DNA of 15,824 nt from RZZS01 sp964498755 (GCA_964498755.1 CAZCIB010000049.1:1-15824); one strand, 5' to 3'; shown: positions 1 through 6,647, numbered from the stretch's first letter. A program made the numbers and translations. Notes: generated by a model from the letters alone, not told the origin.

Positions 1-542
1 GTCACATTGCCGTTCGTGAACACGCAGATATCGGACGCGATTTCCATGGCGCGGCGGGCAATGTCCTCGGCGCTCATCTCTTCGCGGTCGATGAGCGCGC
101 GGGCGGCGGCGAGCGCGTAGTTTCCGCCCGATCCAATGCCGATGATCCCGTCTTCAGGTTCCACCACGTCGCCCGTGCCTGAGAGAATGAGCGAGTTTTC
201 CTTGTCGCATACGGCCATGAGGGCCTCGAGACGGCGCAGATATTTATCCGTGCGCCAGTCCTTGGCAAGCTCGACGCAGGCGCGGGTGAGCTGGCCGGGA
301 TGCGCTTCCAATTTTGCTTCCAGACGTTCAAACAGGGTAAAAGCGTCGGCGGTCGCGCCCGCAAACCCGGCGATAATTTTGCCTTCCTTGCCGATGCGGC
401 GGACCTTGCGGGCGTTCGATTTGAGCACCGTATTGCCCATCGAGACCTGCCCGTCGCCCGCGATGACGACTCCGCCGCCCTTGCGAATCGAAAGGATCGT
501 CGTGCCGTGCCAATGCTGTGCGTTGAATGTATGGTCTGTCAC
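1..542 (-). CDS. hslV: ATP-dependent protease peptidase subunit HslV (3' end cut by window)
   Basis: Cytoplasmic threonine peptidase that forms the proteolytic core of the HslUV (ClpQY) protease with the ATPase HslU. About 180 codons are visible, and the usual length is 175-185, so only a few C-terminal residues are missing. The start is GTG at 542: an in-frame TAA lies just upstream and AGGTGA (552-547) precedes it by 4 bases. The first 13 residues form the short propeptide, and Thr14 in HGTTILSIRKGG is the catalytic Thr1 of the mature enzyme. Other family signatures are AGDGQVSMGNTV, ARKVRRI, AGFAGATADAFTLFE, ELAKDWRTDKYLRRLEALM and IGSGGNYALAAARAL. hslU is not in the window and may follow beyond the left edge. 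In many Alphaproteobacteria hslV lies next to hisB, and here the two are separated by one extra gene. A palindromic repeat abuts the ribosome binding site. Confidence 0.96.
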   Translation of the reverse strand, partial: MTDHTFNAQHWHGTTILSIRKGGGVVIAGDGQVSMGNTVLKSNARKVRRIGKEGKIIAGFAGATADAFTLFERLEAKLEAHPGQLTRACVELAKDWRTDKYLRRLEALMAVCDKENSLILSGTGDVVEPEDGIIGIGSGGNYALAAARALIDREEMSAEDIARRAMEIASDICVFTNGNV

Positions 543-551
543 TTATTCACC

Positions 552-664
552 TGTCATCCCGACCGGAGTTCTGCCAAGCAGAACGCAGCGGAGGGATCTT
601 TGTAGAATGGATACCGGGTCAGATCTCTCCGCTACGCTCCTTCGTCGCTTCGGTCGAGATGACA
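552..664. repeat. Imperfect palindromic intergenic repeat
   Basis: The outer arms tgtcatcccgaccg (552-565) and cggtcgagatgaca (651-664) are reverse complements with one mismatch. Inner arms agcggagggatct (587-599) and agatctctccgct (621-633) also pair with one mismatch, leaving a loop of about 21 bases. The wording (a 'GTCATCCCGACCGGAG ... GGGATCT' type) resembles dispersed palindromic repeats seen between genes in many bacterial genomes; this comparison is from memory. The outer arm ends at the first base of the hslV Shine-Dalgarno, so a transcript starting upstream would carry a long hairpin in the hslV 5' leader. Confidence 0.8.
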
Positions 665-716
665 AGAAAGACATGGACGAAACAGAGCGCAAGGTCAAGG
701 GGGTAGGATTATCTGA

Positions 717-788
717 ATCACAGCGCATACGGAGAAGCAAGCGCGGACTCCGCTGTGATCGCAGTGCGCGCTGTGGTTCAAAACTGCG
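717..788. other. Two small inverted repeats between hslV and the protease gene
   Basis: atcacagcg (717-725) pairs perfectly with cgctgtgat (751-759) across 25 bases, and cgcagt (760-765) pairs with actgcg (783-788) across 17 bases. They lie just past the stop codon of the minus-strand protease gene and could slow or end its transcription, but no clear T-run follows on either strand. They could also be part of a degenerate repeat. I see no gene in the whole stretch 543-813. Confidence 0.4.
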
Positions 789-813
789 CTGCGCGCCTTA
801 TCACGACTCCTGC

Positions 814-2175
814 TCAATAAGTCACGTCTACCCGTTCCAGCGCGTCGGCGATGGGGATGAAGTTGTTGAGGCCCCCGCTCTGCCAGTTTTCCTCGCCGCC
901 GCGGATATAAGAAGAAACCAACACGCCGATGACGTTGCCGTTCGCGTCAATCAAAGGCCCGCCGGAATTGCCCGCCTGCACGGTCACGTCGCCCTGAATG
1001 AACCAGAGCTTGCGGTTGCGGTTGAAGCGTACGGCGCTGACGATGCCCTTGGTTACGGTATCCTGCATGTAGTAATACCACGGCGCGCCGATGGCGTAGA
1101 TATCCTCGCCGACTTTGGGGCGCTCGGCGCGTACGGGCAGGACTTTGATATCGAGCTCTTCGGGAATTTCCTCAAGCTTTAACAGCGCGACGTCCCTGTG
1201 GCGGTGAACGCGCAGGACTTCCGCGATAAGCTTTTCCTCCTTGCCGGACGTAACGACGCGTACGCGAAACGCGTTGCCGATTACGTGCGCGTTGGTGAGG
1301 ATATGCCCATCCTTCGTAATAAAGAACCCGGAGCCGTGGCCGTTGCCGGTCTGGATCATCACGGCGGATTTGCGGATGTCTTCGAGCCGCTCTTTTGCGG
1401 GAACGTTCGAGAGCGGAACGTCCGGCAGTTCGACTTTTTCATCCGGGTCGTAAAGTCCGTCAGGCGCTTCGTTGACGTCCAGTATGGTGTCGGGCAGCTC
1501 GTTAGGCTCTTCGCCGATAATCACGAGGTTTTTGAATTCTTCGCGCGCGCCGAGATTATGCGCCGCCGCGGCGAAAGCATCCTCGATGAGCAGCTCGATG
1601 CCCTCGTAATTGGCGGCCCCTAACCGGGCGTAGCCTTTCGTCGTGGTTTTTAGGACGTTCTTGCGGCGCAGCATGTCAAAGACGGACCATTCGATCTCCA
1701 TTTCCGCCTCGCCCGAATGGCCGCGCGGATGCCCGAACCAGAACGAGCGCCGGTTACACAGATCGAGCCGCATCGTCGTAATATTCGCTCCGACCGCGTA
1801 GACGGTGCGCTGAAGATCCTCGCCTTCGTCGAACAGGCGGCCCGGATTGCCGGTAACGTCATAGCCCTGCGCCTCCAGAGTGGCGACGAACATGTCCTTG
1901 AGTTTGGTTTTATCGACACTGCGCTGGATGACGGAAGCGCGCATATCGTCGTAAGGCGAGCCGCACATAAACAGGCCGAACACGCCCTTGGGGCTCGTCG
2001 CCGCGACGGCCGCGCCGGTGGGAATGGACAGCCTGATTTTGTTAAAGCCGACGGGCGCGGGCTGCGCGTCTTCGGGAACTTGCGGGTACGGCGCGAGATC
2101 GTGTTCCTGCACGGTCAGGCCGTGACAGGCGGAAAGCGGCAGTATTGCGATCAGGCTGAGGAAAAGGCGACGCAT
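814..2175 (-). CDS. Lipoprotein with C-terminal trypsin-like (Deg/HtrA-type) serine protease domain
   Basis: 453 residues. The N-terminus MRRLFLSLIAILPLSAC is a lipoprotein signal with lipobox LSAC, which would acylate Cys17 and place the protein at a membrane facing the periplasm. Residues 18-260 form an unidentified alpha/beta-looking domain. Residues 268-445 form a chymotrypsin-fold protease with His297 (TNAHVIG), Asp328 (HRDVALLKL) and Ser404 (GNSGGPL), so the triad is intact. No PDZ domain follows, unlike DegP/DegS; the chain ends soon after the protease fold. It is therefore not a standard HtrA, and its substrate is unknown. The ATG at 2175 lacks a Shine-Dalgarno, and a promoter -10 lies only about 10 bases upstream, suggesting a leaderless or near-leaderless mRNA. 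It stands between hslV and hisC-hisB, which are usually closer neighbours, so it may be an insertion in that neighbourhood. Confidence 0.88.
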   Translation of the reverse strand: MRRLFLSLIAILPLSACHGLTVQEHDLAPYPQVPEDAQPAPVGFNKIRLSIPTGAAVAATSPKGVFGLFMCGSPYDDMRASVIQRSVDKTKLKDMFVATLEAQGYDVTGNPGRLFDEGEDLQRTVYAVGANITTMRLDLCNRRSFWFGHPRGHSGEAEMEIEWSVFDMLRRKNVLKTTTKGYARLGAANYEGIELLIEDAFAAAAHNLGAREEFKNLVIIGEEPNELPDTILDVNEAPDGLYDPDEKVELPDVPLSNVPAKERLEDIRKSAVMIQTGNGHGSGFFITKDGHILTNAHVIGNAFRVRVVTSGKEEKLIAEVLRVHRHRDVALLKLEEIPEELDIKVLPVRAERPKVGEDIYAIGAPWYYYMQDTVTKGIVSAVRFNRNRKLWFIQGDVTVQAGNSGGPLIDANGNVIGVLVSSYIRGGEENWQSGGLNNFIPIADALERVDVTY

Positions 2176-2184
2176 GACTTTTAT

Positions 2185-2212
2185 AGTGTAAAGGATCGGC
2201 GTTAGGTGGCAA
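2185..2212 (-). promoter_or_regulatory. Predicted sigma70-type promoter of the protease lipoprotein gene
   Basis: Read on the minus strand: -35 TTGCCA (2212-2207), 16-base spacer, -10 TACACT (2190-2185). Transcription would begin near 2178, only a few bases before the ATG at 2175, and the start codon has no Shine-Dalgarno. Found by eye, no experimental support. Confidence 0.5.
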
Positions 2213-2224
2213 CAGGAAAACGCT

Positions 2225-2306
2225 CCTCACCCTACCGCTTCGCGGGTCCCTCCTTCTCCCGCCGGGAGAGGGTGATCCGAGCAATGAGCGAGGATCGGGT
2301 GAGGGG
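2225..2306. repeat. Palindromic intergenic repeat upstream of hisC-hisB
   Basis: The outer arms cctcaccc (2225-2232) and gggtgagg (2297-2304) are perfect reverse complements. Inside, ttctcccg and ccgggagag (2254-2270) form a compact GC-rich hairpin. The pattern of 'CCTCACCC ... CTCCCGCCGGGAGAGGGTGA ... GGGTGAGG' type resembles a widespread dispersed repeat, different in sequence from the one at 552-664. It ends 9 bases before the -35 of the hisC-hisB promoter. Confidence 0.75.
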
Positions 2307-2314
2307 AAGCGCGC

Positions 2315-2343
2315 TTGCAAAAGCCTGACAATGCGGGTTTAAT
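2315..2343 (+). promoter_or_regulatory. Predicted sigma70-type promoter of hisC-hisB
   Basis: -35 TTGCAA (2315-2320), 17-base spacer, -10 TTTAAT (2338-2343). A start near 2350 would give a leader of about 20 bases containing the AAGGA ribosome site at 2361-2365. No leader peptide with histidine codons and no attenuator is visible in this short leader. Confidence 0.6.
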
Positions 2344-2371
2344 GCGCGTGTTTTTTACTAAAGGACAAGTC

Positions 2372-4027
2372 ATGCCTTCCATCATCGACCGCGCGCGCGC
2401 GGACATACTGGCCCTGAAGCCCTATCAGTCGGCGCGGTCTCTCGTCTCGAGCGGGCCGGAGACGATTTTTCTCGACGCCAATGAATGCCCGTACGAGCCT
2501 GTGGCGGGCGTACAGGGTTACAGCCGCTACGCCGACCAGCAGCCAAAAGCGATGGTTGAGGCCATCGCCCGCGTCTATGACCTCTCGACGCGCAATATGG
2601 TTGTCACGCGCGGCGCGGACGAGGCGATTGACCTGACGATCCGCGCCTTTTGCGAAAGCGGCAAAGACAATGTCGTTGTCTGCCCGCCGACTTTCCCGAT
2701 GTACGCGCATTACGCCAAGCTTCAGGGCGTTGAAATCCGTGAGGCTCCGTTAACGCCGGAAGATTTTCAAATCGACGTGGACGCGGTTAAAAACGCGGCG
2801 GACGAGAACACGAAAATCGTTTTTCTCTGCTCACCGAACAACCCGACCGCGAACGTCATGAACAACGCGGATATCGAAGAGCTGTGCCGCTATTATGACG
2901 GGCGCGCGCTGGTGGCGGTGGACGAGACGTACAACGCCTTTTCCGGCGCGGAGACGTTTACGGCAAAGCTCGAGAAATTCCCGAATTTGATCGTTTACCG
3001 CACGCTGTCCAAGGAATACGCCTGCGCCGGAGTGCGCTGCGGCCTCGCCGCGGCGCAAGGCGAGGTGATCGAGGTTATCAGGCGCGTACTTGCGCCGTAC
3101 CCGATCCCTGTCCCGGTCTCACAGGCGATGGAGAGGATTTTAAGGCCGGAGAACGTGGCGCGGCTCGAGGCGCGGCAGACGGAAATACTGGCGACGAAAG
3201 CGCGTTTTGTTGATGAATTACGAAGCGTTCAGGGCGTCGAGAAGATTTATCCTGGCGATGCGAATTTCATCATGGCGAAGTTTGAAAACGCCGCCGCCAT
3301 CGTGAAACGCTGCCGCGAAAACGGCATTATCCTGCGCGATCAGTCGTACCAGAAAAACCTCGAAAACTGCGTAAGGATTGCAATCGGTTCAGACGAGGAA
3401 ATGGATATCCTGCTTGCCGTCCTGCGCGGTGAAACGATTGAGAGGAAAACCGGCGCACGTACGGCTGCGCTCACCCGCAACACGAAGGAAACCGAGATAG
3501 ATCTTAAAATTAATCTCGATGCGAACGCGCCCGTACGCATTCATACGGGCATCGGGTTTTACGATCATATGCTGGAGCAGATCGCCCGGCATGGCGGATT
3601 TTCGCTTGTTCTGAACTGCGAGGGCGATCTCGAGGTCGATCCGCATCATACGGTTGAAGACTGCGCGATTGCGCTCGGGCAGGCGTTGAAGCAGGCGCTG
3701 GGCGACAAGGCCGGGATCGGGCGCTACGGGTTTTCCATGCCGATGGATGAATCTCTTGCGGACGTCACGCTTGATTTAAGCGGACGGTATCATTTGAGCT
3801 TTGAAGGCCAATTCCCGGACCGCATGGTCGGGGAATTTCCCGTAGAGATGACGCGCCACGTCTTCGCTTCTCTTTGTGAAAACCTGCAGGCGACATGCCA
3901 TATGCGCGTAACGGGTGAAAACACGCACCACATGATCGAGGCCTGTTTCAAGGGCTTCGCCCGCGCGTTGCGCCAGTCGATCCACAAGCAAGGCGAAGAA
4001 ATGCCGAGCACGAAGGGCGTTTTATAA
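2372..4027 (+). CDS. hisC-hisB: Fused histidinol-phosphate aminotransferase (HisC) - imidazoleglycerol-phosphate dehydratase (HisB)
   Basis: 551-residue bifunctional enzyme of histidine synthesis. Residues 1-352 are a fold-type I PLP aminotransferase: LDANECPYEP (34-43), SPNNPT (154-159), VDETY (183-187) with the PLP-contacting Asp184 and Tyr187, TLSKEYACAGVRCG with Schiff-base Lys214, and C-terminal VRIAIGS (334-340). Residues about 362-551 are imidazoleglycerol-phosphate dehydratase: RNTKETEI, GFYDHMLEQIARHGGF (395-410), HHTVED (425-430), PMDESLADV and GENTHHMIEACFKGF (515-529), which include the metal-binding His/Glu residues. HisB makes imidazole-acetol phosphate and HisC transaminates it, so the fusion joins consecutive steps, in reverse order along the chain. 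The linker is only about 10 residues with no stop or internal ribosome site. The start at 2372 is chosen for AAGGA 6 bases upstream; the frame is open further upstream, but that overlaps the promoter. Confidence 0.95.
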   Translation: MPSIIDRARADILALKPYQSARSLVSSGPETIFLDANECPYEPVAGVQGYSRYADQQPKAMVEAIARVYDLSTRNMVVTRGADEAIDLTIRAFCESGKDNVVVCPPTFPMYAHYAKLQGVEIREAPLTPEDFQIDVDAVKNAADENTKIVFLCSPNNPTANVMNNADIEELCRYYDGRALVAVDETYNAFSGAETFTAKLEKFPNLIVYRTLSKEYACAGVRCGLAAAQGEVIEVIRRVLAPYPIPVPVSQAMERILRPENVARLEARQTEILATKARFVDELRSVQGVEKIYPGDANFIMAKFENAAAIVKRCRENGIILRDQSYQKNLENCVRIAIGSDEEMDILLAVLRGETIERKTGARTAALTRNTKETEIDLKINLDANAPVRIHTGIGFYDHMLEQIARHGGFSLVLNCEGDLEVDPHHTVEDCAIALGQALKQALGDKAGIGRYGFSMPMDESLADVTLDLSGRYHLSFEGQFPDRMVGEFPVEMTRHVFASLCENLQATCHMRVTGENTHHMIEACFKGFARALRQSIHKQGEEMPSTKGVL

Positions 4028-5329
4028 CTTCCGCTTCCTCAACACATCCCCATGCCCCGGAAAGCCCTCGTAATCGGCGAGGGTGAGGACGGGGTCCTTG
4101 AGAACCTCGTAGCCCTGCGGGTCGCATCGGGCAATGGAGGCGCGCTTGAGGAAATCCCAGACGGACGAGCAGGAATAGGTGGCGGCGTTCCCGCCTGTCG
4201 GCAGAACCGCGTTGACGCCGATGCCGAAATTCCCCAGTACGGGCGGCGTAAGCTCGCCGATGAGAATTTCGCCCGTATTCCTGAGCAGCGGGAGAATATC
4301 GTCGGGCTGCGCGACTTTCAAATGCAGGTGCTCGGGCGCGTAAGTGTTGGCGAAGGCGATCGAGTCTTCCAGCGAGCCCGTCAGAACAATCCCGCCATAG
4401 GTCTGGAAGACTTTTGCGCAGTATTCCCGGCGCGGCTCAGGCAGCGCTTCTATAATTTCAGGAAGATGTTTACGAACCTCCTGCGCGAGCGTTTCATCAT
4501 GCGTTACCAGCAGGGAGGCCGAATCCGCGCCGTGTTCGGCCTCGTTCATCACGTCAAGCGCGGTATTCCAAGGATCGGCGCTTTCATCGGCCAGAATAAG
4601 CGCGTCGCTCGGACCCGCGGGCATGCCGGGATCAATGATGTGGGAGAGCAGCCGTTTCGCCGCCGCGACATAGGGGCTTCCGGGTCCGACGACTTTTTTA
4701 ACGGAAGGAATGGTCTTCGTGCCGTAGGCCAGCGCGGCGATTCCTTGCGCGCCGCCCGCCTTGTATACGTTTTTAACGCCGCAGATTTCAGCGGCGAATA
4801 GTGAGGCGTGATCGGTTCCCCCGTCAGGCGTTGGCGGGGTTACGACGTGAATTTCCGGGACGCCCGCGACTTTGGCCGCCGTGCAGAGCATGTACGTCAT
4901 GGACGGAAACGCGCCCTTGCCGCGCGGGATGTAAATGCCGGCGGAGGGAACGGGATTGACCTGCTCGCCCGCCCAGACGCCGGGGCGCACTTCCTCGATC
5001 CAGCTTTGCTCGACCCGGGCCATCTGGGCTTCATGATGCATTTTTACGTTTTCGGCGCAAAAGATAATCGCTTCCCTGACCTCTTCACTTAAGGACAGCC
5101 GCGCCTCTTCAAAATCCTTTCCCGTCGCCTTTATCGCGTCAGGACGAATGTCCGCCCTGTCGAATTGCGCGGCGTATTTGACAAGGGCGGCGTCGCCGTT
5201 TTTACGCACGTCTTCAATGATCGGCCGCACAAGGGATTCCACGTCGGCGATATCCGTTTCCGCGCGGCGCAGGATACGCGTTTTCGTCACGTCATCCGTT
5301 TCGTTCCAGCGGTAAAAGGCGATGTCCAT
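4022..5329 (-). CDS. hisD: Histidinol dehydrogenase HisD, with altered zinc-site residues
   Basis: 435 residues, the normal family length. HisD oxidises histidinol to histidine in two NAD-dependent steps. Family signatures are IYIPRGKGAFPS, AGGAQGIAALAYGT, VGPGSPYVAAAKRLL, AGPSDALILAD, NEAEHGADSASLLV, APEHLHL and GVNAVLPTGG. Against remembered E. coli HisD residues, catalytic Glu326/His327 appear as Glu333/His334 and zinc ligands His262 and His419 as His266 and His426. However, ligand Gln259 is Glu263, ligand Asp360 is Asn367, and substrate-site His367 is Ala374. The offset is a constant +4, then +7, so the alignment is unlikely to be shifted. The start is ATG 5329 with AAAGGAAG just upstream; a TTG 5 codons earlier is less likely. 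The gene runs against its his neighbours, and its stop overlaps the stop of hisC-hisB. It could be a divergent true HisD or a related dehydrogenase; location favours HisD. Confidence 0.9.
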   Translation of the reverse strand: MDIAFYRWNETDDVTKTRILRRAETDIADVESLVRPIIEDVRKNGDAALVKYAAQFDRADIRPDAIKATGKDFEEARLSLSEEVREAIIFCAENVKMHHEAQMARVEQSWIEEVRPGVWAGEQVNPVPSAGIYIPRGKGAFPSMTYMLCTAAKVAGVPEIHVVTPPTPDGGTDHASLFAAEICGVKNVYKAGGAQGIAALAYGTKTIPSVKKVVGPGSPYVAAAKRLLSHIIDPGMPAGPSDALILADESADPWNTALDVMNEAEHGADSASLLVTHDETLAQEVRKHLPEIIEALPEPRREYCAKVFQTYGGIVLTGSLEDSIAFANTYAPEHLHLKVAQPDDILPLLRNTGEILIGELTPPVLGNFGIGVNAVLPTGGNAATYSCSSVWDFLKRASIARCDPQGYEVLKDPVLTLADYEGFPGHGDVLRKRKL

Positions 5330-5355
5330 GGTTCTTCCTTTCAACTTCCTACAGT

Positions 5356-5385
5356 CTTAAATCACAGACATGACCCGGCTTGCAA
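5356..5385 (-). promoter_or_regulatory. Predicted sigma70-type promoter of hisD
   Basis: Read on the minus strand: -35 TTGCAA (5385-5380), 18-base spacer, -10 TTTAAG (5361-5356). Transcription would start near 5348, giving a leader of about 19 bases that includes the AAAGGAAG ribosome site. The -35 hexamer is its own reverse complement and coincides with the -35 proposed for hisH. Confidence 0.5.
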
Positions 5386-5408
5386 TAACAGCCGCGCGTT
5401 GGTATGAG
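5380..5408 (+). promoter_or_regulatory. Predicted sigma70-type promoter of hisH
   Basis: -35 TTGCAA (5380-5385), 17-base spacer, -10 TATGAG (5403-5408), only 6 bases before the hisH ATG at 5415. A start at the usual distance would fall on or next to the initiation codon, giving a leaderless mRNA; no good Shine-Dalgarno precedes this ATG. It shares its -35 with the divergent hisD promoter. Confidence 0.45.
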
Positions 5409-5414
5409 ATTTTA

Positions 5415-6071
5415 ATGTCTCATACAATTGCCATCGTCGATTACGGTTCCGGAAATCTGCGCTCTGCGGCCAAGGCTTTTGAAAAAGTGATTTCTCTCGA
5501 ATCGCTGGATTATAGCGTTGTCGTGACCGATGACGCGAAAACCGTTCAAAACACGGACCGCATCGTGCTGCCCGGACAGGGGGCGTTCGGGTCCTGCATG
5601 CAGGGCTTGAAATCTCTTCCGGGCATGACGGACGCTTTGTATGAAAGCGTCATGGAGAAAGAACGGCCTTTTCTCGGCATCTGCGTGGGCATGCAGCTGC
5701 TTGCCGATAAAGGCTTCGAGCACGGCGAGCATGACGGTTTCGGCTGGGTCGCCGGTAACGTCGTTCCGGTCGCGCCGGACGATCCAGCGCTGAAAATTCC
5801 GCATATGGGATGGAATACGCTATATATAAGCGAAACGGGCCGGAAGCATCCCGTCTTGAAAAACGTAGGGCCGGACGATCATTTTTACTTTGTTCATTCT
5901 TTTATGTTCGAATGGAAAGAGGAGCAAAATCACCTTGCGTCGACGGAATACGGCCAGACCGTTACGGCTATTGTCGGCCGTGATAATATCATCGGGGTGC
6001 AGTTCCACCCCGAGAAAAGCCAGAAGGCCGGCCTTGGGATGATCCGCGATTACCTGCTCTGGAAGCCCTGA
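5415..6071 (+). CDS. hisH: Imidazole glycerol phosphate synthase, glutaminase subunit HisH
   Basis: 218 residues, class I glutamine amidotransferase. It releases ammonia from glutamine and passes it to HisF, which makes imidazole glycerol phosphate and AICAR. Signatures are VDYGSGNLRSAAKAFE (8-23), LPGQGAFGSCM (52-62), LGICVGMQLL with nucleophile Cys90, PHMGWN (129-134), YFVHSF (158-163) and GVQFHPEKSQ with triad His198 and Glu200. All catalytic residues are present. The reading frame is open back to 5370, but the ATG at 5415 puts the IAIVDYGSGN strand at the normal N-terminus. The usual next genes hisA and hisF are absent from the window; a GNAT gene follows after 21 bases instead. Confidence 0.96.
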   Translation: MSHTIAIVDYGSGNLRSAAKAFEKVISLESLDYSVVVTDDAKTVQNTDRIVLPGQGAFGSCMQGLKSLPGMTDALYESVMEKERPFLGICVGMQLLADKGFEHGEHDGFGWVAGNVVPVAPDDPALKIPHMGWNTLYISETGRKHPVLKNVGPDDHFYFVHSFMFEWKEEQNHLASTEYGQTVTAIVGRDNIIGVQFHPEKSQKAGLGMIRDYLLWKP

Positions 6072-6092
6072 AACAAAAATATAGTAATTACC

Positions 6093-6647
6093 ATGTCCGA
6101 AAAACCAGAATCCCTCCCGCCGACGCTCGATGTTGAATGTATGGAGCGTTTGAGCGACTCGGACCTGAACGACCTGTGCGACGCCAGCGAATCCGCGATA
6201 GAAAGCGGCGGCGGTTTTGGATGGATTGAGCTGCCGCCGCGCGATACGCTCGAGCGCTACTGGCGCGGCGTTGTCGCTATGCCTTCGCGCAGCCTTTACG
6301 CCGCCCGGCTTGACGATGTGATCTGCGGCAGCGCGCAAATCGTTTTTCCTCCCGCAAATAACCAGGCGCAAAAACACGCTGTGCAACTCACCGGTCTTTT
6401 CATTGCGCCGTGGGCCCGGGGACGCGGGCTTTCAAGGATGCTGATGGAGAGAGTTGAAGCCGATGTACGGGATAATGGTTTCAGCGTAATTAATCTTGAT
6501 GTCCGTGAAACCATGGAAGCAGCTGTACAGCTTTTCGAGGCGCTAGATTACAAGCGCATTTGCGTCCATCCGTTTTACGCGTTTATAGAAGATAAATTCA
6601 TTCAAGGTTACTATTACACCAAGCGCCTCGTTAATCCTGAAACCTGA
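6093..6647 (+). CDS. GNAT-family N-acetyltransferase
   Basis: 184 residues. An acetyl-CoA binding core lies at about residues 97-160: a beta strand VQLTGLFIAP, the loop WARGRGLSRMLM (107-118, the pyrophosphate-binding R-G-x-G signature), helix MERVEADVRDNGF, then INLDVRETMEAAVQLFEALDY, which matches the conserved strand and helix that end a GNAT fold. The first 50 residues are acidic and little conserved. The substrate cannot be deduced; it could be a small molecule, an antibiotic-like amine or a protein N-terminus. It begins 21 bases after hisH on the same strand and probably shares its transcript, in the place where hisA usually lies. No strong Shine-Dalgarno is seen, so translation may depend on coupling to hisH. 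Confidence 0.88.
   Translation: MSEKPESLPPTLDVECMERLSDSDLNDLCDASESAIESGGGFGWIELPPRDTLERYWRGVVAMPSRSLYAARLDDVICGSAQIVFPPANNQAQKHAVQLTGLFIAPWARGRGLSRMLMERVEADVRDNGFSVINLDVRETMEAAVQLFEALDYKRICVHPFYAFIEDKFIQGYYYTKRLVNPET

Noticed and set aside
543..740. 65-codon open frame on the minus strand upstream of hslV
   Set aside because: Its sequence is a translation of the palindromic repeat (arginine/serine-rich, ending in a VLLGRTPVGMTGE-like string), a common source of false small proteins. No ribosome site or family.
717..788. Rho-independent terminator for the protease gene
   Set aside because: Hairpins exist, but the first has a 25-base loop and neither is followed by a T-run, so they are listed only as inverted repeats.
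136..1182. 348-codon open frame on the plus strand
   Set aside because: Antisense to hslV and the protease gene, both well-supported. Its product has no recognisable domain and crosses the repeat.
2042..2320. 92-codon open frame on the minus strand
   Set aside because: Overlaps the protease start and the repeat at 2225-2306. The product is repeat-derived (Pro/Arg/Ser-rich).
2315..2371. Longer N-terminus for HisC-HisB (TTG at 2315 or ATG at 2342)
   Set aside because: Would overlap the promoter, lacks a ribosome site, and adds residues not expected before the HisC start; ATG 2372 has AAGGA at ideal spacing.
2344..2371. Histidine-operon attenuator leader
   Set aside because: The leader is too short and has no peptide rich in histidine codons or competing hairpins.
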